A stretch of DNA of 64,000 nt from Rhizobium etli CFN 42. GTDB lineage: Bacteria > Pseudomonadota > Alphaproteobacteria > Rhizobiales > Rhizobiaceae. The stretch is from positions 3,704,001-3,768,000 of the forward strand of contig NC_007761.1 of assembly GCF_000092045.1 (NCBI RefSeq), written 5' to 3'. The position numbers and the translations under genes were made by a program. The notes below the pieces were generated by a model that was not told the DNA's origin, did no database searches, and was given only the letters and a program-made list of their open reading frames with translations. Shown one piece after another: positions 18,253 to 27,207 of this stretch (the stretch's first letter is position 1; each line of letters begins with the position of its first letter).

Positions 18253-18867
18253 ATGTCCGCCATGCGCCTTTTTGCTTTGACGTCAGCCATGCTGCCGCTC
18301 GCCTTCATCCTCTCCACCTCCCCGTTTCCGGCCACCGCGGCGGAAAAGAACGTCATTGTCGAGCAGAGGAATGCCAGTAGTTCGCCGAAGCAGCGTCTCG
18401 ACCAGCTCTTCAGCCAGCTGAAGCGCGAGCGTGATCCTGATAAGGCCAGCAGCATTGCCAACGAAATTCGTCTGGAATGGAATGATTCCGGCAGCGCGAC
18501 GATCAATCTGCTGATGCAATGGGCCGACAAGGCGATCGAGGAAAAGCGCAATCCCGCCGCTCTCGATTTCCTCGACGAGGCGATTGCCCTCAAGCCCGAT
18601 TATGCCGAGAGCTGGAATCGCCGTGCCACGCTGAATTTCGTCATGGGCAATTACCGCAAGTCGATGTCCGACATCGAACATGTGCTGAATATCGAGCCGC
18701 GCCATTTCGGCGCGCTCTCCGGCATGGCCGCGATCCTCAGCAATTCCGGCAACGACCAATTGACGCTGAAGGCCTGGGAACGGTTTCTCGACATCTATCC
18801 CGCCGATCGCACTGCACAGGAGCAGGTCAACATGCTTGCGGAAAAACTGGCCGGCAATCGAACCTGA
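18253..18867 (+). CDS. Exported TPR-repeat protein
   Basis: A 204-aa protein with a signal peptide (MSAMRLFALTSAMLPLAFIL, cleavage near ATAAE) and three or so tetratricopeptide repeats, clearest at AALDFLDEAIALKPDYAESWNRRA and KSMSDIEHVLNIEPRHFGALSG. TPRs mediate protein-protein interactions; here probably in the periplasm. GGCGGA upstream supports 18253 as the start, with ATG at 18262 as an alternative. No operon partner is evident: the next gene begins 81 bp later on the same strand. Confidence 0.87.
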   Translation: MSAMRLFALTSAMLPLAFILSTSPFPATAAEKNVIVEQRNASSSPKQRLDQLFSQLKRERDPDKASSIANEIRLEWNDSGSATINLLMQWADKAIEEKRNPAALDFLDEAIALKPDYAESWNRRATLNFVMGNYRKSMSDIEHVLNIEPRHFGALSGMAAILSNSGNDQLTLKAWERFLDIYPADRTAQEQVNMLAEKLAGNRT

Positions 18868-18948
18868 AGCCGGCTCACCGAACTTGACCTGCGGCCAGAG
18901 CATGCCCGTCGGGCCTCACAAAATCCGTCGATTGTCGCCGTTAAGATC

Positions 18949-20004
18949 ATGCTTGCCGAAGTTTCCGCTCTTCTCGCCCCGCTCGCCGCCGCCATTGGCT
19001 ACTCCTCTTACAAGGCGCGGCAATTCGAACAGACCTATCCGAATATCGGCGAATTGACGGATGTCGGCGGCTACCGCATGAACGCCGTCCATGTCGAGCG
19101 TCCCAAAAATGCGGATCTGCCGGCGCTCGTCTTCATTCACGGCGCCAGTGGCAATCTGCTCGATCAGCTCGTCGCCTTTCGCGCCCGGCTCGAAGGCCGG
19201 GCGGAAATGCTGTTCGTCGATCGTCCCGGGCACGGTTATTCCGAACGCGGCGGCCCCCAGAACACCGTACCCTCGGGTCAGGCCGATGCAATCGCCCGAC
19301 TGATGGAAAAGCGCGGCATCAAGAAGGCGATCATCGTCGGCCATTCCTTCGGCGGCGCGATCACCGCCGCCTTCGGTCTGCGCCATCCGGACAAGACCGA
19401 AGGCCTGCTCTTCCTCGCGCCCGCCACCCATCCGTGGCCCGGCGGAATCGACTGGTATTACCACGTGGCGACCGTGCCGGTCATTGGTTGGCTCTTTAAC
19501 CACGCCATTGTGGTTCCGCTCGGACTGAGGCGGCTGGAGCGGGGCACGCTAAATGTCTTCCGTCCCAATCCACGCCCTGCCGACTACATCGAAAAAACCG
19601 GCCCGTCGCTGGTGCTGCGGCCGCGCACCTTCCACAACAATGCCGCCGATTTTAAAAGACTGCTCGCCTATGTGAAGGAGCAGTCGCGGCTCTATTCGCA
19701 GATCACCGCGCCGACCGTAATCATAACAGGTGACCGCGACGAGATCGTCTGGGAACACCTGCATTCACGCGGTCTCGCCCGCGACATAGCGGGCTCCGAA
19801 CTCATCACCATCCGCGGCGTCGGCCACAAGCCGGATTATCTCGCCACCGACGTCGCCATCGCTGCCATGGAAAAGATCGCAGGCAAGCCGCACGACCTCC
19901 AAGCGGCCGCCCGCCGAGCCGAAGAGAGGCTCGTCGCCCCTCTCCGCGATCCCGCGGTCCAAATCCAGCCGTCGCTCATGCCAGGGGCTCTCCACCGCGT
20001 TTGA
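18949..20004 (+). CDS. Membrane-anchored alpha/beta-hydrolase
   Basis: A 351-aa alpha/beta-hydrolase. A hydrophobic N-terminus (residues 4-19) may anchor it in the membrane. VFIHGASGN (62-69) provides the oxyanion loop, GHSFGG holds the nucleophile Ser133, TGDRDEIV the acidic residue and GVGHKPDY the catalytic His. The C-terminal 40 residues are Arg/Ala-rich and lack a recognised domain. Substrate is unknown. The next gene (ggt) is 124 bp downstream on the same strand. Confidence 0.88.
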   Translation: MLAEVSALLAPLAAAIGYSSYKARQFEQTYPNIGELTDVGGYRMNAVHVERPKNADLPALVFIHGASGNLLDQLVAFRARLEGRAEMLFVDRPGHGYSERGGPQNTVPSGQADAIARLMEKRGIKKAIIVGHSFGGAITAAFGLRHPDKTEGLLFLAPATHPWPGGIDWYYHVATVPVIGWLFNHAIVVPLGLRRLERGTLNVFRPNPRPADYIEKTGPSLVLRPRTFHNNAADFKRLLAYVKEQSRLYSQITAPTVIITGDRDEIVWEHLHSRGLARDIAGSELITIRGVGHKPDYLATDVAIAAMEKIAGKPHDLQAAARRAEERLVAPLRDPAVQIQPSLMPGALHRV

Positions 20005-20128
20005 TCTCTCCGGCGGCGTCCCTGTGGGACATTCGGCCGGCCTCCTCGAACAAAGCCTGCTCTTCGCATTGCCGCAGGCTGCAGCAGCCCCATATGTCTT
20101 TCCGTTGTTGTCCATCGGAGGGGAAATC

Positions 20129-21865
20129 ATGGGCCGCCTGCATATCGGGACGATCTCCGTCATATCGGCATTGTCGCTAACTCTGACGACGGCCTTCGCG
20201 GCCTCGCCCGCACCGGTCGAAGCCGAACACGGCATGGTCGTCACCGCCCAGCATCTGGCGACCGAAGTCGGCGTCGAGGTGCTGAAGAGCGGCGGCAACG
20301 CCGTCGATGCGGCCGTCGCCGTCGGTTACGCGCTGGCGGTCGTCTATCCCTCGGCCGGCAATCTCGGCGGCGGCGGCTTCATGACCATCCGCCTGAAAGA
20401 CGGCACCAAGACCTTCCTCGATTTCCGCGAGCGCGCGCCGATGGCCGCGACGAAGACCATGTATCTCGATAGCAAAGGCGATATCGTGCCGCGCGCCAGC
20501 CTTGACGGTTATCTCGCCGTCGGCGTTCCCGGTTCCGTCATGGGCTTCGAGACGGCGCGCGAGAAATACGGCACCCGCTCACGCCAGGATTTGATCGCAC
20601 CGGCGCTCCGCTTCGCCAAGGAGGGCTACACGCTGGAACAGGGCGATGCCGCGATTTTCGCCGGCAGCGCCAAGCGCCTTGCCAAGGACGAGACAGCGGC
20701 GAAGATTTTCCTGAAACCGGACGGCAACCCCTATGCGTCAGGCGAAAAGCTTGCGCAGCCGGATCTCGCCACGGTCCTGGCAGTCATCTCGGAAAAAGGA
20801 CCCGACGCCTTCTACAAGGCCGCCCCCGCCGAGGCGATCGTCAAAGCGAGCCAGGCCAAGGGCGGTATCCTTGCCAAGGAGGATTTCGAGCAATACACTG
20901 TGCGCGAGCTGAAGCCGATCGAGTGCAATTACCGCGGCTACGATATCATCTCGTCGCCGCCCCCCTCCTCCGGCGGCGTCATCATCTGCGAGATCCTCAA
21001 CGTCCTCGAAGGTTATCCGCTCGCCTATCTCGGCTACGCCTCGGCTGAAACCGTGCATGTGATGGTCGAGGCGATGCGCTACGCCTATGTCGACCGCAAC
21101 GCGGCGCTCGGCGATCCCGATTTCGTCGAGAACCCGGTCGAAAAAATGCTCGATAAGAGCTACGCCAAGGAGATCGCAGCAAAGATTGATCCCTACAAGG
21201 CCGGGACTTCGGCCAACTTGAAACCCCTCGGTGGCAAGGAAAGCAACGAGACGACCCATTATTCGATCATTGACGACGAGGGCAATGCGGTTGCAGTCAC
21301 CTATACGCTGAACGGCTCCTTCGGCGCGGCGGTCGTGGCGCCCGGCACCGGCGTTCTGCTCAACAACGAGATGGACGATTTCACCTCCAAGCCGGGTGTG
21401 CCGAACCTTTATGGTCTCGTTCAGGGCGAGGCGAACGCCATCGCCCCGAAGAAGACGCCGCTCTCCTCGATGAGCCCGACGATCATCACCCGCGACGGCA
21501 AGCCCTTCATGGTGATCGGCAGCCCCGGCGGCTCGCGCATCATCACCATCACGCTGGAGGCGATTTTGAATGTCGTCGATTTCGGAATGGATATCAGCCA
21601 GGCGGTCAACGCCCCGCGTTTCCATCACCAATGGCAGCCCGACAAGGTCTATCTCGAACCTTATGCGCTTTCGCCAGATACGGAAAAGACGCTTGCGGCG
21701 ATGGGCTATAGCTTCGACGGCGGCAACGATGCGCCGCTCTGGGGTCAGGCCGCCGGCATCCTCGTCGGCGGCAAAAGCCTTGCCACCATCGAAAAGGGCG
21801 GCGGCGCTCGCTACAACGGCGCCATGGACGCCCGCGCGACAGAAGGCTCGGCGGCCGGCTATTGA
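20129..21865 (+). CDS. ggt: Gamma-glutamyltranspeptidase
   Basis: A 578-aa Ntn-hydrolase that cleaves the gamma-glutamyl bond of glutathione in the periplasm. It has a signal peptide (GTISVISALSLTLTTAFAAS) and self-processes before Thr375: the new N-terminus TTHYSI starts the small subunit and supplies the nucleophile. YPSAGNLGGGGFM, PPPSSGGV and GSPGGSRIIT are family signatures. GGAGGGG lies directly before the ATG at 20129. Full length with all catalytic features. Confidence 0.96.
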   Translation: MGRLHIGTISVISALSLTLTTAFAASPAPVEAEHGMVVTAQHLATEVGVEVLKSGGNAVDAAVAVGYALAVVYPSAGNLGGGGFMTIRLKDGTKTFLDFRERAPMAATKTMYLDSKGDIVPRASLDGYLAVGVPGSVMGFETAREKYGTRSRQDLIAPALRFAKEGYTLEQGDAAIFAGSAKRLAKDETAAKIFLKPDGNPYASGEKLAQPDLATVLAVISEKGPDAFYKAAPAEAIVKASQAKGGILAKEDFEQYTVRELKPIECNYRGYDIISSPPPSSGGVIICEILNVLEGYPLAYLGYASAETVHVMVEAMRYAYVDRNAALGDPDFVENPVEKMLDKSYAKEIAAKIDPYKAGTSANLKPLGGKESNETTHYSIIDDEGNAVAVTYTLNGSFGAAVVAPGTGVLLNNEMDDFTSKPGVPNLYGLVQGEANAIAPKKTPLSSMSPTIITRDGKPFMVIGSPGGSRIITITLEAILNVVDFGMDISQAVNAPRFHHQWQPDKVYLEPYALSPDTEKTLAAMGYSFDGGNDAPLWGQAAGILVGGKSLATIEKGGGARYNGAMDARATEGSAAGY

Positions 21866-21908
21866 CGGACGGCGAGCCGCTGGCATAGGCGCAATAGTCA
21901 TTCATGTC

Positions 21909-21927
21909 ACGGTGACAAAGTCACCGT
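21909..21927. promoter_or_regulatory. Inverted repeat upstream of the dehydratase gene
   Basis: ACGGTGAC (21909-21916), three bases, then GTCACCGT (21920-21927). It is also overlapped by the 13-bp palindrome TGTCACGGTGACA (21905-21917 approx.). It lies 27 bp before the ATG at 21955, in the position of an operator; the factor is unknown. Confidence 0.5.
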
Positions 21928-21954
21928 TCACAAACCATTTGCCGCGTCCTATGC

Positions 21955-22962
21955 ATGAACGACCCCAGCAAGCAGGACGATTCCCGAATGGTCAGCATTG
22001 AAATGATTGTTGCCGCCCGCGCTCGACTGCGCGGTCGCGCGCGCCGAACGCCGCTTCTCTCCTCCCCATTCCTGAACGAGATCGCCGGCCGGCGCCTGTT
22101 CGTGAAGGCGGAATGCCTGCAGCATTCGGGTTCCTTCAAGTTTCGCGGCGGCTGGTCTGCCGTCTCCGGCCTCGACCCGGCCGTACGCACGCGCGGCGTC
22201 ATCGCGTTCTCCTCGGGCAATCATGCGCAGGGCGTCGCCCTTGCCGCCAAGCTGCACGGCGTGCCCGCCGTCATCATCATGCCGAGCGATGCGCCGAAGC
22301 TGAAGATCGCCAACACCCGCGCCTTCGGCGCCGAAGTCGTGCTCTACGACCGCGCCAATGAGGATCGCGACGAAATCGGCGCCCGGCTCTCCGCCGAGCG
22401 CGGCCTGACGCTGATCAAGCCTTTCGACGAACCGCTTGTCATTGCCGGCCAAGGCACGACTGGCCTCGAAATCTCCGAACAGGCGGAAGAAGAAGGCCTA
22501 ACGGAAGCCGAGGTGCTCGTTCCCTGCGGCGGCGGCGGACTGACGTCCGGCATCGCGCTCGCGCTCGAAGCCAGCGCCCCCGGCTTTCGCGTCCGTCCGT
22601 GCGAGCCCAGGGACTTCGACGATACCACCCGCTCGCTCGCCTCCGGCAGGATCGAGCGCAACGCCTCGATGTCGGGTTCGATCTGCGATGCGATCATCAC
22701 GCCGCAGCCCGGCAAGATCACCTTTCCGATCTTGAAGCGCCTCGCCGGCGCCGGCATCGTCGTCACCGACGACGAGGCGCTACGCGCCATGGCGCTCGCC
22801 TTCGTCAGGCTGAAGATCGTCGTCGAGCCGGGCGGCGCCGTGGCGCTGGCCGCCGCTCTTTTCCATGGCGAGGCGCTGGAAAGCGATACCGTCGTCACCG
22901 TCACCTCCGGCGGCAATGTCGATACCGACATCTTCGCCATGGCGTTGGAACGCTTCGGCTGA
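21955..22962 (+). CDS. Threonine/serine dehydratase (PLP fold-type II)
   Basis: A 335-aa enzyme that deaminates threonine or serine to the 2-oxo acid. Lys62 in SGSFKFRGG forms the Schiff base; SSGNHAQG contacts the cofactor; PCGGGGLTSGI is the phosphate-binding glycine loop; TSGGNVD closes the sequence. There is no C-terminal ACT domain, so it is not the feedback-inhibited biosynthetic IlvA form; a catabolic dehydratase or a serine-racemase-like enzyme fits. It has its own upstream gap with an inverted repeat. Confidence 0.9.
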   Translation: MNDPSKQDDSRMVSIEMIVAARARLRGRARRTPLLSSPFLNEIAGRRLFVKAECLQHSGSFKFRGGWSAVSGLDPAVRTRGVIAFSSGNHAQGVALAAKLHGVPAVIIMPSDAPKLKIANTRAFGAEVVLYDRANEDRDEIGARLSAERGLTLIKPFDEPLVIAGQGTTGLEISEQAEEEGLTEAEVLVPCGGGGLTSGIALALEASAPGFRVRPCEPRDFDDTTRSLASGRIERNASMSGSICDAIITPQPGKITFPILKRLAGAGIVVTDDEALRAMALAFVRLKIVVEPGGAVALAAALFHGEALESDTVVTVTSGGNVDTDIFAMALERFG

Positions 22963-23017
22963 GTATTAGAGCGGCTTCATGGTGATCGGGCTCTGCGCTC
23001 GCGGGATAATCGAGATA

Positions 23018-23914
23018 TCAGCCTGCCGTCCCGTGCAGCACGCCATGCACGGACTGTAGAACCAGCTCGCCAAGCCGCGCCGCAGCCGGTTGCAGCTCGG
23101 CTTCGGCTCTGTGCAGCACCAGACCGAGCTTCGGCAGCTCAGGCAGGCCGATTGCCTCTGGCGTGAGCGCCCGGACGTTCGTTGGCAGGCCGATCGGTGT
23201 GCGGATAGTCAAGCCCAGGCCGGCCGCCGTCGCTGCCCAGAGGCCGCCGAGACTGGGGCTAACGAAGGCCAGCCGCCAGGAGATTCCCGCCGCGTCGAGC
23301 GCCTTGGTCGCCGCACTGCGCAAGAGGCATGGCGCCTCCAGGGACGCAAGCGGCATCGGTTCGCCGCTTGCCACATGCCAGCCGGGCCGTCCCTCGGCAG
23401 GCCCGATCCAGCACATCGGCACTTCACCGATGCGCTCACAATGTGCCGACAGCGTCCCGTCGCTCCAAGCGAGCGCCAGATCGAGCTTGGCTGAAATGAC
23501 TCGCTCGAGCAGTTCGGCATTGCGCACCACCCGTGCCTCGATGCGGACTTTCGGGTGAGCGCGCGCGAAACGGCCGAGCACCTCGGGCAACAGGGTCTCA
23601 CCGAAATCCTCCTGCAGACCGAGCCGCACCCAGCCTTCCAGCTCAACGCTGTGCACGGCCGCAGCCGCCTCATCATTGAGCTCCAGCAACCGTCTGGCAT
23701 AACCGAGCATCGTTTCGCCGGCATCGGTCAGCGCCAGCCCGCGGCCCGCCTTGCGGAAGATTGGCGTGCCCGCCTGTTCCTCCAGCTTCTTCAGCTGCGC
23801 GCTGACCGCGGACGTCGAGCGCCCGAGCTTTTCTGCCGCCTTGGCGAAATTGCCAAGCTCCATGCCGGTCGAAAAGGTCCGAAGCACATCGAGATCGAAG
23901 ATCGTCCGCCGCAT
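23018..23914 (-). CDS. LysR-family transcriptional regulator (tautomerase cassette)
   Basis: A 298-aa LysR protein. The N-terminal winged helix runs DLDVLRTFSTGMELGNFAKAAEKLGRSTSAVSAQLKKLEEQAG; the rest is the periplasmic-binding-type effector domain. The start at 23914 (MRRTIFDLDVL) is chosen because it puts the helix-turn-helix at the N-terminus; an in-frame extension of 28 codons is unlike the family. It is divergent from a tautomerase-DUF4865 pair across a 117-bp gap holding a 25-bp inverted repeat, so it probably controls that pair. Confidence 0.93.
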   Translation of the reverse strand: MRRTIFDLDVLRTFSTGMELGNFAKAAEKLGRSTSAVSAQLKKLEEQAGTPIFRKAGRGLALTDAGETMLGYARRLLELNDEAAAAVHSVELEGWVRLGLQEDFGETLLPEVLGRFARAHPKVRIEARVVRNAELLERVISAKLDLALAWSDGTLSAHCERIGEVPMCWIGPAEGRPGWHVASGEPMPLASLEAPCLLRSAATKALDAAGISWRLAFVSPSLGGLWAATAAGLGLTIRTPIGLPTNVRALTPEAIGLPELPKLGLVLHRAEAELQPAAARLGELVLQSVHGVLHGTAG

Positions 23915-23965
23915 CGTATAGTTCCAATTTTTGGGACAGTTGATCCATAAAATTCCGCTTTTCAG

Positions 23966-23990
23966 CATCATCGTGTGCTGCGATGATGCC
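23966..23990. promoter_or_regulatory. Putative LysR operator
   Basis: GCATCATCG (23966-23974) and CGATGATGC (23982-23990) form perfect 9-bp arms around a 7-base spacer. The core ATC-N9-GAT is the classical LysR-box geometry. It lies between the divergent LysR and tautomerase genes. Confidence 0.7.
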
Positions 23991-24031
23991 GTTGTCAAGG
24001 CCGCCGGACGGTCCGAACCATGGAGATCCCA

Positions 24032-24451
24032 ATGCCCTTCGTTCGCATCTCTCTTCGCAAAGGCAAGTCACAGGAATATCTCGCAGCGCTTGCCGACAAC
24101 GTTCAGCGCGCACTGGTCGAGACCTTCGACGTGCCGGAGAACGACCGCTTCCAGGCCATCCATCAGCATGATGAGAATGAGCTGATCTTCGACCGCAGCT
24201 ATCTCGGCGGTCCGCGCTCGGACGATTTCGTCTATATTTCGGTCACGATAGGCCGGCCGCGAACTGCGGAGATGAAGGCAGCGCTGTATTGGCGGCTTGC
24301 CGAACTGCTGGCCCAATCGCCGGGCCTGCGGCCAGAAGACGTGATGATCGTCGTCAGCACCAGCGCGCCTGAGGACTGGTCCTTCGGCGCCGGCATCGCC
24401 CAGATGACCGATCCCGACTGGCGACTGCGTGCAGTGGAGAAACGGCCATGA
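24032..24451 (+). CDS. Tautomerase-superfamily protein
   Basis: A 139-aa member of the 4-oxalocrotonate tautomerase superfamily. These enzymes use an N-terminal proline exposed by removal of the initiator Met. Here MPFVRISLRKGK begins at 24032, and GGAG six bases upstream supports this start over an ATG at 24020 that would bury the proline. VYISVTIGRPR resembles the internal beta strand of longer family members. The substrate is unknown. The stop overlaps the start of the DUF4865 gene (ATGA), and the two are probably expressed together under the divergent LysR. Confidence 0.88.
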   Translation: MPFVRISLRKGKSQEYLAALADNVQRALVETFDVPENDRFQAIHQHDENELIFDRSYLGGPRSDDFVYISVTIGRPRTAEMKAALYWRLAELLAQSPGLRPEDVMIVVSTSAPEDWSFGAGIAQMTDPDWRLRAVEKRP

Positions 24452-25002
24452 TCGCTATGCAATACGGCTTCACCCTACCCGCCGATTACGACATGTCGAT
24501 CATCGAGCGCCGCATCTGCGAAAAAGGGTCACTGCTCGACGGCTTTCCCAACCTCGACTTCAAGGCCTATCTCAGCGCCCGCAAGAACGAGTTTGGCAGC
24601 CGCGACAATCTTTATGCGCCCTTCTATCTCTGGCAGAAACCGGAAGGCGCGAGCGACTTCCTCTGCGGCCCAGGCTTCGAGGCGCTCGCCGGCGCCTTCG
24701 GCTGGCCTGAGGTGAGCACCTGGATTGTGTGGCAGGCGGAAGTCTCGCCCGACATTGCGGCGTCCCGGTTTGCCACGCGCGACATCCTTCAGACGCAAGC
24801 CTATGCGTCGCTTGCCGACCTTCGCCGGGCCGAAAGCGCTGAAACCGAAGCCGATCTGGCAAGAGGTGCGCTCGCCTCCGTCTCCGGTTTCGAACCGACG
24901 ACATGGACGCGCGTCCGCTTCAGGCTATGGAAAGATCTGCCTGAGATCGGCACACACACGCAGGCCTATCGAGTCGGCCACCTATCCCTGCCTCGGCCCT
25001 GA
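24448..25002 (+). CDS. DUF4865 protein, partner of the tautomerase
   Basis: A 184-aa protein with YGFTLPADYDMSIIERRI at the N-terminus and a central NLYAPFYLWQKPEGA stretch, the pattern of DUF4865. Family function is unknown; its members are, to my knowledge, habitually encoded beside a LysR regulator and a tautomerase, as here. No signal peptide or membrane segment. Translation is coupled to the tautomerase by a 4-bp overlap. A small-molecule mono-oxygenase or ligand-binding role is possible from size alone and is speculative. Confidence 0.82.
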   Translation: MIAMQYGFTLPADYDMSIIERRICEKGSLLDGFPNLDFKAYLSARKNEFGSRDNLYAPFYLWQKPEGASDFLCGPGFEALAGAFGWPEVSTWIVWQAEVSPDIAASRFATRDILQTQAYASLADLRRAESAETEADLARGALASVSGFEPTTWTRVRFRLWKDLPEIGTHTQAYRVGHLSLPRP

Positions 25003-25004
25003 AA

Positions 25005-25637
25005 TCAGGCCGTTGCCCGGCGGTAGAAGGCAAGCGACCCGGCAAGGGCGAGCAGCGCACCGCCGCAGGCCCGTTCCAGCCACAAGGCGCCTGACGTTTT
25101 CAGGAAACGGACCGCCTGCGAGCCGAAGAAAGCATAACTGAACATGATGATTAAATCGATCACAGCGAAGACAAGCGCGAGCAGCATATACTGCGCCGTC
25201 TGCGGCTGGGCGGGATCAATGAACTGCGGCAGAAAGGCGGAGAAGAAGAGGTAGCCCTTCGGGTTCGTTGCCGCGACCATGAAACTCTTCAGCCCGATCG
25301 AAAAGGACGATCTCATGGCCGCCTCATCGGATTTCAGTGCCGCATCGATCGTGCCCTTCGAGCGCAAGAGCATGATGCCGAGAAAGGTGAGATAGGCAGC
25401 ACCTGCCCATTTCAGCATCGAGAACCAGAATTCCGATGCCGCAAGCAGCGCGCCCAACCCGACAGCCACAGCGCCGATCAGGAGAAAATCCGAAAGAACC
25501 GCGCCGACCATGCCGGCGGTCGCGCGGCGCAGCCCATGCCGAGAACCATTTGTCAACGCCAGCAGCACCGTCGGCCCCGGCGTCGCGATACCGACGAAGG
25601 AAACGGCCGCAAAGGCCAAAAGTGTGACGACATCCAT
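25005..25637 (-). CDS. LysE/RhtB-family amino-acid exporter
   Basis: A 210-aa inner-membrane exporter with six hydrophobic segments. ATPGPTVLLALTNG near residue 20 is the LysE/RhtB signature, followed by GAVLSDFLLIGAV and NPKGYLFFSAFLPQF. Members export homoserine, threonine, lysine or related amino acids; the substrate here is unknown. GGAGGGATCACC precedes the ATG at 25637. It converges with the DUF4865 gene with a 2-bp gap, so the two transcripts may overlap at their ends. Confidence 0.92.
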   Translation of the reverse strand: MDVVTLLAFAAVSFVGIATPGPTVLLALTNGSRHGLRRATAGMVGAVLSDFLLIGAVAVGLGALLAASEFWFSMLKWAGAAYLTFLGIMLLRSKGTIDAALKSDEAAMRSSFSIGLKSFMVAATNPKGYLFFSAFLPQFIDPAQPQTAQYMLLALVFAVIDLIIMFSYAFFGSQAVRFLKTSGALWLERACGGALLALAGSLAFYRRATA

Positions 25638-25710
25638 GGTGATCCCTCCAAATCCGGGGATCGAGACTTGCATGCGCCGCAACCCTTGGCAATGCCTCGT
25701 CACATGAACG

Positions 25711-25746
25711 AAAAAAGCCCGCCGCCTTTCTCAGGCAGCGGGCTTC
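25711..25746 (-). terminator. Intrinsic terminator of pyruvate kinase gene
   Basis: On the minus strand AAGCCCGC...GCGGGCTT (25715-25722 with 25738-25745), plus an inner GCC/GGC stem, followed by six T residues. It lies 18 bp after the pyk stop. Confidence 0.85.
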
Positions 25747-25764
25747 ATCACGGATGCGATCGGA

Positions 25765-27207
25765 TCAGATGCCGCTCTGGCCGTCCGAACCGATATAGGC
25801 GATGCGAAGCATGTTGGTGGCGCCGGGCGTGCCGAGCGGCACGCCGGCCGAGATGATGATGCGATCGCCCGGCTTGCCGAACCCTTCGTCGGCGACGATG
25901 CGGCAAGCGCGGTTGACCATGTCGTCGAGATCGGTCGCATCATGGGTGACGACGCAATGCAGCCCCCAGACGACGGCAAGCCGGCGTGCCGTCTTGATGA
26001 TCGGCGACAATGCCAGGATCGGCACCTGCGGGCGCTCGCGCGAGGCGCGAAGACCCGTCGTGCCGGAAGAGGTGTAGCAGACGATCGCCGACAGCTTCAG
26101 CGTCTCGGCAATCTGACGGGCGGCAAGCGAGATCGCATCGGCGCCGGTCGCTTCCGGCTGGGCGCGCTGGGCATAGATGATGCCTGGATAATGCGGCTCG
26201 CGCTCGATGGCGCCGGCAATCGACGCCATGGTCGAGACGGCCTCGACGGGATAGTCGCCCGAGGCCGATTCGGCCGAGAGCATGACGGCATCGGCCCCTT
26301 CGAAGACTGCGGTCGCGACGTCGGAAACTTCGGCGCGTGTCGGAACCGGCGCGGAGATCATCGATTCCAGCATCTGTGTGGCGACGACAACCGGCTTGCC
26401 CGAACGGCGGCAGGCGCGGATCAGCTGCTTCTGGATACCGGGAACCGATTCGAGCGGCATTTCGACGCCGAGATCGCCGCGGGCGACCATCAAGGCGTCG
26501 GAAAGCTCGATGATCTCCTCGATACGCTCGAGAGCCTGCGGTTTCTCGATCTTGGACATCAGGCCCACGCGGCCGCGGGCGATCTTGCGCACTTCGGCAA
26601 GGTCGTCTGGACGCTGGACGAAGGAAAGCGCCACCCAGTCGACATCGTCGGTGGCGAGCACGGCGTCGAGATCGGACCGGTCCTTGTCGGTCAGCGCACC
26701 GACGCCAAGCAGCGTGTCGGGAAGGCTCACCCCCTTGCGGTCGGAGATGCGCGTGCCGGAAATAACTGTCGTGACGATGCTCTTGCCGTCGCATTTTTCT
26801 GCGCGAAGGGCGAGCTTGCCGTCGTCGATCAACAGGCGGTGGCCGGGCTGCACCGACTCCAGGATCTCCGGATGCGGCAGATAGACGCGGTTCTGGTCGC
26901 CGAGCGCTTCATTGTTGTCGAGCGTGAAGGTCTGGCCCGGTTTCAGGTCAACCTTGCTGTCGACGAACTTGCCGACGCGCAGTTTCGGTCCCTGCAGGTC
27001 GGCGAGGATGCCGATCGGCCGGCCTGAGCGCGCCTCGACCGAGCGGATGCGCTGGATGAGCGTTCGCATCAGGTCGTGGCTCGCATGGCTCATATTGATG
27101 CGGAAGACATCGGCACCAGCCTGGTGCAGCTTCTCGATCATCGATTCCTCGGCGGAGGCGGGCCCGAGGGTGGCGAGGATTTTAATTTTGCGATTGCGCT
27201 TCATCAA
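25765..27207 (-). CDS. pyk: Pyruvate kinase
   Basis: A 480-aa pyruvate kinase converting phosphoenolpyruvate and ADP to pyruvate and ATP. NRKIKILATLGPAS starts the barrel; INMSHASHD and ADLQGPKLRVG hold substrate and metal ligands; SKIEKPQALERI contains the catalytic Lys; MVARGDLGVEMP is the metal-binding loop; the C-terminal third is the regulatory domain. All conserved residues are intact. Two adjacent ATGs exist; either gives the same enzyme less one residue. The gene overlaps the DUF1036 stop (ATGA) and ends before an intrinsic terminator. Confidence 0.96.
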   Translation of the reverse strand: MMKRNRKIKILATLGPASAEESMIEKLHQAGADVFRINMSHASHDLMRTLIQRIRSVEARSGRPIGILADLQGPKLRVGKFVDSKVDLKPGQTFTLDNNEALGDQNRVYLPHPEILESVQPGHRLLIDDGKLALRAEKCDGKSIVTTVISGTRISDRKGVSLPDTLLGVGALTDKDRSDLDAVLATDDVDWVALSFVQRPDDLAEVRKIARGRVGLMSKIEKPQALERIEEIIELSDALMVARGDLGVEMPLESVPGIQKQLIRACRRSGKPVVVATQMLESMISAPVPTRAEVSDVATAVFEGADAVMLSAESASGDYPVEAVSTMASIAGAIEREPHYPGIIYAQRAQPEATGADAISLAARQIAETLKLSAIVCYTSSGTTGLRASRERPQVPILALSPIIKTARRLAVVWGLHCVVTHDATDLDDMVNRACRIVADEGFGKPGDRIIISAGVPLGTPGATNMLRIAYIGSDGQSGI

